The notes: generated by a model from the letters alone, not told the origin. A stretch of DNA of 5,892 nucleotides from an uncultured Eubacterium sp. (GCA_934512155.1 CAKSWS010000058.1:1-5892), one strand, 5' to 3'; shown: positions 1-5,224, numbered from the stretch's first letter. Program-made: numbers and translations.

Positions 1-84
1 GGATTTGGCTACAAAGAGCAAGGCACCGGAATTAATGACGGCGATTTGTATGATTATACAGAATTTGATTTTCTTGTGGTATAA
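1..84 (+). CDS. 3' end of an unidentified gene, cut by the window edge
   Basis: Frame 1 is open from the first base to TAA at 82-84 and encodes 27 residues ending in YTEFDFLVV. I do not recognise the family. The tail is acidic and aromatic, with several Asp and Tyr residues and no membrane segment. An RHS relic begins only three bases after the stop. Elsewhere in this window each immunity gene is followed within 3 to about 115 bases by an RHS relic, so by position this could be the end of the immunity gene of a preceding module. That is inference from layout only. A toxin tail or an unrelated gene is equally compatible with so short a piece. Confidence 0.45.
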   Translation, partial: GFGYKEQGTGINDGDLYDYTEFDFLVV

Positions 85-87
85 TAA

Positions 88-178
88 TATGAAAAGTTTT
101 CATATGATAACCTTGACTGCCAAACGGAAAAACGATATAATGGAAACAATAACCAAAGGGTAAAATATTCCTATGGCG
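88..178 (+). pseudogene. RHS/YD-repeat relic
   Basis: Frame 1 reads Y-E-K-F-S-YDNLDCQTEKRYNGN and then NNQRVKYSYGG. This is the YD-repeat pattern (Y-D-x-L-x-R-x-T-x-K-x-x-N-G-N ... Y-x-Y) of RHS proteins. It matches, residue for residue in places, the repeat at about 4536-4625 of this window (YYDNLGRVTRKSFNGN). It begins just after the stop of the previous gene, has no start codon of its own, and runs out of frame into the toxin tip at 173. It is about 30 residues of a protein family that normally exceeds 1000 residues, so it is a scar of recombination and not a gene. Confidence 0.6.
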
Positions 179-383
179 GATCATTATTATCGTCATGTAA
201 TTAAAGAAGGAAAGAGATTTAAAACAAAAAATATTATTACCTATACTAAGGATGCAAAGAAATTGTGGTGGAACAGCAAGGGCGCTGGAAAACTGATGAG
301 TTCTGGCAGCATTAAGCTTAAAGGTATAGGAACCGGGGGGTTATTCTCGTTCCGGACTTATACGTTCTTTCTTTTATCAGTAA
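173..383 (+). pseudogene. probable RHS toxin tip, likely frameshifted
   Basis: From ATG 173 the frame encodes a basic tip beginning MADHYYRHVIKEGKRF, followed by TYTKDAKKLWWNSKGAGK and SSGSIKLKGIGTGG. In that frame it continues to TGA 395-397, giving 74 residues. Moving to the next frame between the six-G run at 335-340 and base 347 gives RSGLIRSFFYQ and then TAA at 381-383. This ending fits better, since small toxin tips of RHS and CdiA proteins commonly end in G-x-I-R-T-F-F. It also places the following ribosome site directly behind the stop. His4 and His8 and the many lysines suit an RNA- or DNA-cleaving domain, but I cannot assign the family. The RHS core that should precede it is missing, apart from an out-of-frame YD relic. 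Only a weak AGGG lies 12 bases before the ATG. It is probably non-functional. Confidence 0.5.
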
Positions 384-387
384 AGGA
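382..387 (+). promoter_or_regulatory. ribosome binding site of the first immunity gene
   Basis: AAAGGA lies six bases before ATG 394. It overlaps the TAA at 381-383 of the frame-corrected toxin, which suggests the two genes were translationally coupled. Confidence 0.6.
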
Positions 388-393
388 TATATT

Positions 394-705
394 ATGAAAA
401 AATTAAATGACATTGAATATAAAAAAATCTCTGCTTTAATTGAAATATATATTCCTAATTATATAAAAGAATTTAATGATGATAAAATAGATCTTATGGA
501 TTGTTATGAAATAGGTTTCGTTTTTGCGCATGACTTATTAAGAAATAAAAAAATAGATCCGAATTTCTCACCCTGGGGAGACGGAAACAGTGTAATATTT
601 GAAAAAACTTATTCAGAATTGCTTGAGAATATTCAAAAAGAAAATATAAGTGATGAAGTTAATAATTACTGTAAAGTTTTTTTAGATGCTTTAGAAGTTT
701 TTTAG
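394..705 (+). CDS. probable immunity protein of module 1
   Basis: This is a complete 103-residue acidic, soluble protein (MKKLNDIEYKKISALIEIYI...). It has no signal peptide or membrane segment and looks largely helical. I do not recognise a named family. The immunity role is inferred from its position: it sits immediately behind an RHS toxin tip, has its own good ribosome site (AAAGGA, six-base spacing), is strongly AT-rich, and is followed by another RHS relic, as are the other two immunity-like genes here. A cytoplasmic acidic protein would suit neutralising the basic, probably nucleic-acid-directed tip encoded at 173-383. The toxin appears frameshifted while this gene is intact, so it may persist as an orphan immunity gene that protects against kin still carrying the toxin. 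It could also be an unrelated small gene. Confidence 0.6.
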   Translation: MKKLNDIEYKKISALIEIYIPNYIKEFNDDKIDLMDCYEIGFVFAHDLLRNKKIDPNFSPWGDGNSVIFEKTYSELLENIQKENISDEVNNYCKVFLDALEVF

Positions 706-739
706 AAACATTTTATTCAATAATACAAAAAATGTTTTT
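706..739 (+). terminator. weak AT-rich stem with T run, possible terminator
   Basis: The arms AAACATTTT (706-714) and AAAATGTTT (729-737) are perfect complements across a 14-base loop, and T's continue to 739. The stem begins right after the immunity stop codon. It has only one G-C pair, so termination would be weak. The next 80 bases (740-819) show no gene I can support. Confidence 0.3.
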
Positions 740-819
740 ATGTTAATAATCGTAATTAAACCGATGACGGATTTTATGTTTATTAAGATTAACAGTTATG
801 ACTTTATTGTTCTTTAAAT

Positions 820-908
820 CAATCTCAGCAGATTGCCGTAAAAAGCTTTGGCGGTAATTTGTTCGGCACAAAATATGCCTATGAAAATTATGAAATCGCC
901 AACGCAGA
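820..908 (+). pseudogene. RHS/YD-repeat relic ahead of module 2
   Basis: Frame 1 encodes QSQQIAVKSFGGNLFGTKY and then AYENYEIANA. It is a decayed counterpart of KSFNGNKDFGTVYTYENVG encoded at about 4566-4622. The DNA is similar too, with TTCGGCAC and TATGAAAAT at matching places. The frame changes at 908/909, where the 540-bp RHS repeat starts in a different frame. The junction therefore joins non-adjacent parts of an RHS gene and cannot produce a continuous protein. There is no start codon or ribosome site. Confidence 0.5.
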
Positions 909-1139
909 TGGCTTGGCAGGCAGTTGCAAAGCATTACAGACGGCGAAAATACAATCGAATATGCCTATAACGGAGACGGCAACAGGGTATCCAAAACCGT
1001 AAACGGTGAAAAGACAGAGTTTATCTACAACGGCGACATCCTTGCAGGGCAAATAACCGGCGATGATAAAATCGTGTTTATGTATGATAATAATTCCGAC
1101 ATCTTTGGCTTTATCTACAATAATACGGAATATTACTAA
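909..1139 (+). pseudogene. RHS core fragment A, ended by an in-frame TAA
   Basis: Frame 3 encodes the RHS core from WLGRQLQSITDGENTIEY through YNGDGNRVSKTVNGEKTEF and YNGDILAGQI to NNTEYY, then TAA at 1137-1139. The frame continues after the stop with IKNAQNDVMAIADENGN. In intact relatives this stretch reads YYY-IKNAQ, so the TAA replaces a Tyr codon by one base. The fragment has no start: its left edge is an out-of-frame junction with a YD relic. It is the N-terminal side of the core that continues at 1164. A TTG at 924 could only start translation weakly, since no ribosome site precedes it. Confidence 0.8.
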
Positions 1140-1163
1140 ATCAAAAATGCACAAAATGATGTA

Positions 1164-2096
1164 ATGGCAATCGCTGATGAAAACGGCAATGTGCTTGTAA
1201 ACTACACATACGACCCTTGGGGTAAGGTAATCTCAATTACCGACAAAGACGGTAACAAACTTTCACAGGAACCAACTGTTGACGAAACTGCAACAATCGT
1301 TGCTAACGAACCAATAACAAAACCGGCTACTGTTGACGAAACAACCAAAGATGTTGGTACAGCAACAAAAATTGCATTCCTCAACCCAATTCGCTACCGC
1401 AGTTATTACTATGATTCCGAAACGGAATGGTACTATCTTAAAACCCGTTACTATTCACCTGATATGTGCAGGTTTATCAATGCAGACGGATATGTTCAAA
1501 CAGGTCAAGGTATGCTTGATAAGAATATGTTTGCGTATTGTGGAAATAACGCAATTAACAGTATAGATCCTAATGGTACTTTCCATTTTGTATTTAACTC
1601 CAAAAAGTCTGTTGCAACTACATCAAAACAATTATTTAATAATAACAAGTATGCTCAAATAATCATACCCCTAATATCACCTCCTACAATTGATATTACA
1701 GAAAAATTAAATAATGAAATGAAAACAAATTCCAATACATTAAAAAAATACGAACATGAAAATGGTTATATAAAATCTGTTTATTATTTCATCAATAAAG
1801 TTAAACCTAATGGTGATTGGGATTTTAAAGTTCAACCTGATTGGAATTTAAATCCAAACGCTACATATCGATATGGTAATCATGTATTAAGATTTGATGA
1901 TATTGGAAATATTCATTACGGATATGTTGGAAGAGTTTTATTTTCTACTAAAGTATTACTAGGTGCAGGAGGGATGGTACAAATTTATACCGGAACAAGT
2001 GATTTATCATATTTGGATTCTAATTTTGACGATCCCAGAGATCAATGGGCTATTCAATTAGGTTGTGATATTTGGGATATGGAGGAAATTGCATGA
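1164..2096 (+). CDS. RHS C-terminal core with type 44-like toxin tip (module 2)
   Basis: This encodes 310 residues from ATG 1164. Residues 1-138 are the conserved RHS C-terminal core: MAIADENGNVLVNYTYDPWG, an insert with two TVDET motifs at about 38-75, FLNPIRYRSYYYDSETEWYY, CRFINADGY, FAYCGNN, and the closing DPNG at 135-138. Residues 139-310 are the variable tip. Its GYIK (201-204), GDWDFK (217-222), DIGNIHYGYVG (246-256), QIYTGTS (273-279) and DDPRDQ (289-294) match what I know of the polymorphic toxin type 44 domain. That domain is a predicted toxin, and I know of no settled reaction for it. No ribosome site precedes ATG 1164, and the frame is open back to the TAA at 1137. This is thus a cut-off piece of a much longer RHS protein, possibly silent. 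The immunity-like gene overlaps its stop as ATGA. Confidence 0.75.
   Translation: MAIADENGNVLVNYTYDPWGKVISITDKDGNKLSQEPTVDETATIVANEPITKPATVDETTKDVGTATKIAFLNPIRYRSYYYDSETEWYYLKTRYYSPDMCRFINADGYVQTGQGMLDKNMFAYCGNNAINSIDPNGTFHFVFNSKKSVATTSKQLFNNNKYAQIIIPLISPPTIDITEKLNNEMKTNSNTLKKYEHENGYIKSVYYFINKVKPNGDWDFKVQPDWNLNPNATYRYGNHVLRFDDIGNIHYGYVGRVLFSTKVLLGAGGMVQIYTGTSDLSYLDSNFDDPRDQWAIQLGCDIWDMEEIA
1275..1342 (+). repeat. 14-bp direct repeat inside the RHS core insert
   Basis: ACTGTTGACGAAAC occurs at 1275-1288 and again at 1329-1342, each encoding TVDET. The pair lies in a Thr- and Val-rich stretch of about 35 residues that most RHS cores I know lack at this place. The same pair recurs in copy B at 3027-3040 and 3081-3094. 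Confidence 0.8.
2081..2086 (+). promoter_or_regulatory. ribosome binding site of the module 2 immunity gene
   Basis: GGAGGA lies inside the toxin's last codons, six bases before ATG 2093. It fixes the start at 2093 and not at the in-frame ATG 2072, which lies upstream of this site. The ATGA overlap with the toxin stop implies translational coupling. Confidence 0.85.
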
Positions 2097-2533
2097 AAAA
2101 ACGCTTAATTTATAAAGGATTCCTAGATGCCTTTATAAATTCATTATTCTTATTTGGTATTAATATATTTTTTCTTACAATATATGCTGTGAATTTCTCC
2201 GTTAAAAAATGCTTATTTGTAGAATTAGCAGCAGCAATTATATTATCAATCATATTCTTTATTTTAATATTTAAAGAAAATAATAAAAATATATTAAAAT
2301 ATATTTATACTAGTATCTTTAGTTTTCCTTTATTTTTAATTGTAACCATTATAGTATATTATCTAATCCCTTTGAAAAAAAACATTCCTTTTTATGATAC
2401 CAATGCTGGCAATGGATTACTTTGTATGGTAGGATGTATATTTTTTATAATAACTTCTATCATTTTAAAAGTAATTATAACTATTTGTTTACTAGTTAAA
2501 AATAAAAAATTAGGGAACAGTCCTACGACATAA
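2093..2533 (+). CDS. four-helix membrane protein, probable immunity protein of module 2
   Basis: This encodes 146 residues starting MKKRLIYKGFLDAFIN. Hydrophobic segments lie at about 11-34, 41-60, 70-92 and 108-135, separated by short Lys- and Asn-rich loops, so it should be a polytopic membrane protein. I do not recognise a family. The immunity role rests on position: it overlaps the toxin stop by four bases (ATGA) and has a textbook GGAGGA site, the usual toxin-immunity arrangement in RHS loci. A membrane location suggests that the toxin is met at or outside the membrane, or during entry. Base composition is extremely AT-rich: the 60 bases from 2281 contain only six G or C. That is unlike the RHS core upstream and fits separate acquisition with the toxin tip. 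Confidence 0.7.
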   Translation: MKKRLIYKGFLDAFINSLFLFGINIFFLTIYAVNFSVKKCLFVELAAAIILSIIFFILIFKENNKNILKYIYTSIFSFPLFLIVTIIVYYLIPLKKNIPFYDTNAGNGLLCMVGCIFFIITSIILKVIITICLLVKNKKLGNSPTT

Positions 2534-2557
2534 TCTAAACATCAAATTATTATTTCA

Positions 2558-2588
2558 GGTGAACAATGAATTCATTTCATTGTTCACC
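2558..2588 (+). repeat. perfect 13-bp inverted repeat at the module 2/3 boundary
   Basis: The arms are GGTGAACAATGAA (2558-2570) and TTCATTGTTCACC (2576-2588), separated by the five bases TTCAT. It sits 24 bases after the immunity stop and exactly where the next RHS core piece begins. No T run follows, so it is not a standard terminator. It includes the only possible start (GTG 2559) of the following open frame, which would be buried in the hairpin. Confidence 0.85.
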
Positions 2589-2891
2589 ACAGTGGGCGGC
2601 ACACAGATTACATATGATGAAATCGGCAATCCGCTTACCATTGGTGAAAAATCTTTCACTTGGCTTGGCAGGCAGTTGCAAAGCATTACAGACGGCGAAA
2701 ATACAATCGAATATGCCTATAACGGAGACGGCAACAGGGTATCCAAAACCGTAAACGGTGAAAAGACAGAGTTTATCTACAACGGCGACATCCTTGCAGG
2801 GCAAATAACCGGCGATGATAAAATCGTGTTTATGTATGATAATAATTCCGACATCTTTGGCTTTATCTACAATAATACGGAATATTACTAA
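2559..2891 (+). CDS. RHS core fragment B, ended by the same in-frame TAA
   Basis: This open frame of 110 residues from GTG 2559 runs through FTTVGGTQITYDEIGNPLTI and GEKSFTWLGRQLQS, then the same core as copy A, to NNTEYY and TAA 2889-2891. From about 2590 this is a normal RHS core reading continuously into the repeat, so copy B preserves more of the ancestral gene than copy A. The first few residues come from the inverted repeat and are probably not native RHS sequence. There is no clear ribosome site, and the start is buried in a hairpin. It is most likely a remnant, with its continuation at 2916 in the same frame after the stop. Confidence 0.6.
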   Translation: MNNEFISLFTTVGGTQITYDEIGNPLTIGEKSFTWLGRQLQSITDGENTIEYAYNGDGNRVSKTVNGEKTEFIYNGDILAGQITGDDKIVFMYDNNSDIFGFIYNNTEYY

Positions 2892-3200
2892 ATCAAAAAT
2901 GCACAAAATGATGTAATGGCAATCGCTGATGAAAACGGCAATGTGCTTGTAAACTACACATACGACCCTTGGGGTAAGGTAATCTCAATTACCGACAAAG
3001 ACGGTAACAAACTTTCACAGGAACCAACTGTTGACGAAACTGCAACAATCGTTGCTAACGAACCAATAACAAAACCGGCTACTGTTGACGAAACAACCAA
3101 AGATGTTGGTACAGCAACAAAAATTGCATTCCTCAACCCAATTCGCTACCGCAGTTATTACTATGATTCCGAAACGGAATGGTACTATCTTAAAACCCGT
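2661..3200 (+). repeat. 540-bp perfect direct repeat, copy B (RHS core)
   Basis: This is identical to 909-1448, including the premature TAA (2889-2891 here, 1137-1139 there). Copy B's left flank is in-frame RHS core, whereas copy A's is an out-of-frame YD relic. Copy B is therefore the less rearranged one on that side. Confidence 0.97.
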
Positions 3201-3851
3201 CACTATTCACCTGATATGTGTAGGTTTATTAACTCGGACAATTTAGTTGTCGCTGGTTCAGATTTGAACGGTTTCAATTTATTTGCGTATTGTGGAAATA
3301 GTCCTGTTAATCGTGTTGATCACAAAGGGAACAGATGGGTTCGTGCATTAATAAAAACGGTTTTTATTATTACAAAAATCATATGCACTATTAAGGAAAT
3401 AAAGCGAGTAAAAAAAGAATTAAATTCATTACCTAGACCAAAAGCTAATATAACCAAAAGCTTTGGAAATACTCTTAGAAGTAATGCCGATATTATAAAA
3501 AAATCAAAGAAAAACGATGGCTATATTAAAACAGCAATGCTATTTTACAATAATGTAAGAAATAAAGGGCCTTGGGATTTGAAACAACAAACTGAATATC
3601 AAGGTACATTTCAATTTAATGAATTTGTGATACAGGCTCAAGATATAGGAAATATTAATTTCGGATATACTGGAAAAGCTCTTGGTTTGCCAGATTGGGT
3701 TTTATTAGCAGGTGCTGGAGTTGCACAAATACTTGCTGGCACATCTAATTTCTCTTTTATTATGGCATCTAATGGAGATGATCTACGTGATCAAATGTAC
3801 ATATTGTATGGCATAATGCTCTATAAAGAAGATAATAGAGGAGAACATTAA
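2916..3851 (+). CDS. RHS C-terminal core with diverged type 44-like toxin tip (module 3)
   Basis: This encodes 311 residues. Residues 1-95 are identical to the module 2 protein. The core then ends at 135-138 with DHKG in place of the usual DPxG. Residues 142-160 form a hydrophobic, partly basic helix, possibly a membrane-interacting linker. The tip keeps the type 44 pattern: GYIK (202-205), FYNNV then GPWDLK (218-223), DIGNINFGYTG (243-253), LLAGAG (263-268), QILAGTS (271-277) and DDLRDQ (288-293). It shares these motifs with module 2 but differs at most other positions, so the two are distant relatives of one toxin family behind one core. As in module 2, there is no ribosome site before ATG 2916 and a TAA lies 25 bases upstream in frame. 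The next gene starts one base after the stop. Confidence 0.75.
   Translation: MAIADENGNVLVNYTYDPWGKVISITDKDGNKLSQEPTVDETATIVANEPITKPATVDETTKDVGTATKIAFLNPIRYRSYYYDSETEWYYLKTRHYSPDMCRFINSDNLVVAGSDLNGFNLFAYCGNSPVNRVDHKGNRWVRALIKTVFIITKIICTIKEIKRVKKELNSLPRPKANITKSFGNTLRSNADIIKKSKKNDGYIKTAMLFYNNVRNKGPWDLKQQTEYQGTFQFNEFVIQAQDIGNINFGYTGKALGLPDWVLLAGAGVAQILAGTSNFSFIMASNGDDLRDQMYILYGIMLYKEDNRGEH
3838..3844 (+). promoter_or_regulatory. ribosome binding site of the module 3 immunity gene
   Basis: GAGGAGA overlaps the last codons of the toxin frame. Its GGAG (3840-3843) is nine bases before ATG 3853. It supports that start and coupling to translation of the toxin. Confidence 0.8.
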
Positions 3852-3852
3852 A

Positions 3853-4221
3853 ATGCGTAATAAAATGTTAATTGTTTTGACTGTGTTGGCAATATGTTTT
3901 TCAACTGTGTTCATTAGCTTTTTTATATTTTCGGGATTGAATATCGGAATATCGCAAAAAAATAATGATGAAATATTTTTGCTGTCTTCGTATTCGCCTG
4001 ATGAAAAATATGAATTGAGTGCATATAGAACAGAGCCGGGCGCAACCGTTGATTATTCGGTTAAAGTGTATTTGATTAAGAATAATGAAAGAAAATTGAT
4101 TTATAATGCATATCACGAATCTGAAGTGACGATTGTATGGGTTGATAATGAAACTGTATCTATAAATGATAAAAAATTGAATTTATCAAAAGATGAAAAA
4201 TATGATTGGCGAAAATATTAA
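3853..4221 (+). CDS. DUF5412-like membrane-anchored protein, probable immunity protein of module 3
   Basis: This encodes 122 residues. One hydrophobic segment lies at about 5-28 behind a short basic start (MRNK), so the remaining residues probably face outside the membrane. I see no lipobox cysteine. The outer part reads YSPDEKYELSAYRTEPGATV, then DYSVKVYLI, YNAYHESE and VSINDKKLNL, and closes with YDWRKY. The spacing of SPDxxY, GAT(V/T)DY, YHE and the final YDWR resembles DUF5412 proteins of Firmicutes; I name this from memory. The gene begins one base after the toxin stop with a GGAG site, which makes an immunity role likely. It is unrelated in sequence and topology to the module 2 immunity protein, although both toxins look like type 44. 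Confidence 0.7.
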   Translation: MRNKMLIVLTVLAICFSTVFISFFIFSGLNIGISQKNNDEIFLLSSYSPDEKYELSAYRTEPGATVDYSVKVYLIKNNERKLIYNAYHESEVTIVWVDNETVSINDKKLNLSKDEKYDWRKY

Positions 4222-4244
4222 GTTAGTAAAAGAAATTTTTTACT

Positions 4245-4733
4245 ACAGAGAACGTTACAGACTTTTTCACAGGCACAAACACCAAATTTGTTTATGACCT
4301 TGCGGAAAGGGTAGTTTCTCAGCATGAATATACCGGCACTGGAAAAAGCGACCTTAATTTAATATCCTACACAGATTTTACTTATGCCGATAAAACAAAT
4401 TACTTAACAGGCATAACGCATTTTTCACCGCTGGGAACACAGAAAATCGGTTATACCTACGGCAATATAAAAACAGGCTATATGCCCGATCAGGTTTATT
4501 GTGTTAACTGGAATGATGAACTGAAATTACAGAATTACTATGACAATCTCGGCAGAGTTACGAGAAAATCGTTTAACGGTAATAAAGATTTCGGCACGGT
4601 TTATACTTATGAAAATGTAGGCAGTAAAGAAACCTCAACGCTTATCAAGTCGGTTAAAACACCAATCCTTCATACTACAAAAATAATCATAAATAAAGGG
4701 TTGTTGACCGTTTGCAAACGGAAAACGGAATAA
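4245..4733 (+). pseudogene. RHS mid-core fragment without a toxin tip
   Basis: Frame 3 is open from about 4245 and encodes RHS core: TENVTDFFTGTNTKFVYDLA, HEYTGTGKSDLNL, LTGITHFSPLGTQKIGYTYG, LQNYYDNLGRVTRKSFNGN, FGTVYTYENVG and STLIKSVKTP, ending near 4661. After that the frame continues with about 22 non-RHS residues to TAA 4731-4733. The piece corresponds to a part of the ancestral gene upstream of the one kept in fragment B. It begins 23 bases after an immunity gene, like the other relics. There is no ribosome site. The first ATG of any length is 4482, so only an 83-residue product is conceivable. It is likely the displaced remainder of a core whose C-terminal half was lost. Confidence 0.65.
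4708..4721. repeat. 14-bp perfect palindrome
   Basis: CCGTTTGCAAACGG reads the same on both strands. It lies in the non-RHS tail between the end of the RHS piece and the terminator. It could be a protein-binding site or chance; I have no further support. Confidence 0.5.
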
Positions 4734-4750
4734 AAATACAGTGCTAAATA

Positions 4751-4793
4751 AAAAAACAGTCATTTCAATGTATAAAAGAAATGGCTGTTTTTT
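4751..4793 (+). terminator. strong Rho-independent terminator closing the array
   Basis: The arms AAAAAACAGTCATTTC (4751-4766) and GAAATGGCTGTTTTTT (4778-4793) pair over 16 positions, with one T-G wobble and an 11-base loop, and the right arm ends in six T's. On the + strand the odd pair is a tolerated G-U. On the - strand it becomes an A-C mismatch, so it works best for transcripts coming out of the toxin array. It may still act in both directions. Confidence 0.85.
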
Positions 4794-5224
4794 GTTGCCA
4801 TTTGCCGGTCTTGTGTAAAGATAATGAAATTCTTTGCCGTTAGGACAAACCGGCTTGCCGTTTTTATTGATAGGAAAGTTTACCGCTCTGTATGGATTGT
4901 TACGATATTTTTCGTCCTTACTTTCTTTTTCAAATATCGTAAATTTCATATACTTTTCCATTCCGTGTTCTTCGTAGTAAAGATAATTGTTAAAGCTTCC
5001 GTATTCTGTGTCCGCAACAGGATATTTATGATGAAAGCCGTGTATATTTTTGAATTTTTCTACAAGAGGTATAAAGCAGTCCATATCCGACGCATACTGC
5101 TTTATTCATCACATATACCAAGTTGAATATTGTATCCGGGTAATAATTGGTCGTTGCTCATGTAATCTCTTTTCATTTTGAAAAAAGTTGCGTTGCTGTT
5201 TTGCGGGTTTCGGCTTGAAAAAAT
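4794..5224 (-). pseudogene. IS1182-family transposase remnant, frameshifted and truncated
   Basis: Reading the - strand, the first part encodes NATFFKMKRDYMSNDQLLPG and then YNIQLGICDE, ending in TAA at 5104-5102. The sequence resumes in another frame as KQYASDMDCFIPLVEKF, HHKYPVADTEYGSFNNYLYY, EKYMKFTIFEKE, NPYRAVNFPI and CPNGKEFHYLYTRPANGN. I know this pattern from IS1182-type DDE transposases. About 19 bases seem to be missing at the frame change, corresponding to YIAVVDV. The Asp of VAD is kept, but the usual AGYGS after it is TEYGS. The N-terminal part is absent, and the C-terminal part stops exactly where the terminator stem begins. Only a middle third remains, so it is inactive. It probably marks a past insertion or rearrangement at the edge of the array. 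Confidence 0.8.

Larger units (their letters stand above)
909..1448 (+). repeat. 540-bp perfect direct repeat, copy A (RHS core)
   Basis: Reading the two copies side by side, every base from 909 to 1448 equals the base 1752 positions further on (2661-3200). The base before the repeat differs (A against T). The first mismatch after it is T1449 against C3201 (Tyr to His). Two silent differences follow at 1469 and 1478, and then the sequences diverge into different C-terminal regions. The repeat covers most of the RHS C-terminal core and is long and exact enough to serve as a substrate for homologous recombination. Confidence 0.97.

Noticed and set aside
80..85. TATAAT resembling a -10 promoter box
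   Set aside because: It is inside the 3' end of a coding frame and no acceptable -35 box lies 16-18 bases upstream. In AT-rich DNA such hexamers are common by chance.
2072..2092. Earlier ATG for the module 2 immunity gene
   Set aside because: The GGAGGA site lies downstream of this ATG and correctly spaced from ATG 2093, so 2093 is the better start.
1137..2891. Recoding of TAA as an amino acid
   Set aside because: TAA also ends ordinary genes in this window (2531-2533, 3849-3851, 4219-4221), so a reassigned code is unlikely. A nonsense mutation copied by duplication is simpler.
2577..2906. Open frame of 109 residues on the - strand, with partial copies at 888-1154 and others inside the repeats
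   Set aside because: It lies exactly antisense to clear RHS core, ends with the repeat edge, has no ribosome site, and shows no recognisable protein pattern.
1..4733. Integron-like cassette array or CRISPR array
   Set aside because: No integrase gene, no attC-type sites and no short regularly spaced repeats are seen. The repeated unit is RHS coding sequence, which explains the layout through homologous recombination.
4824..5126. Open frame on the + strand, 100 residues
   Set aside because: It is the complement of the transposase remnant, whose - strand translation matches a known family. The Phe-rich product is a shadow.
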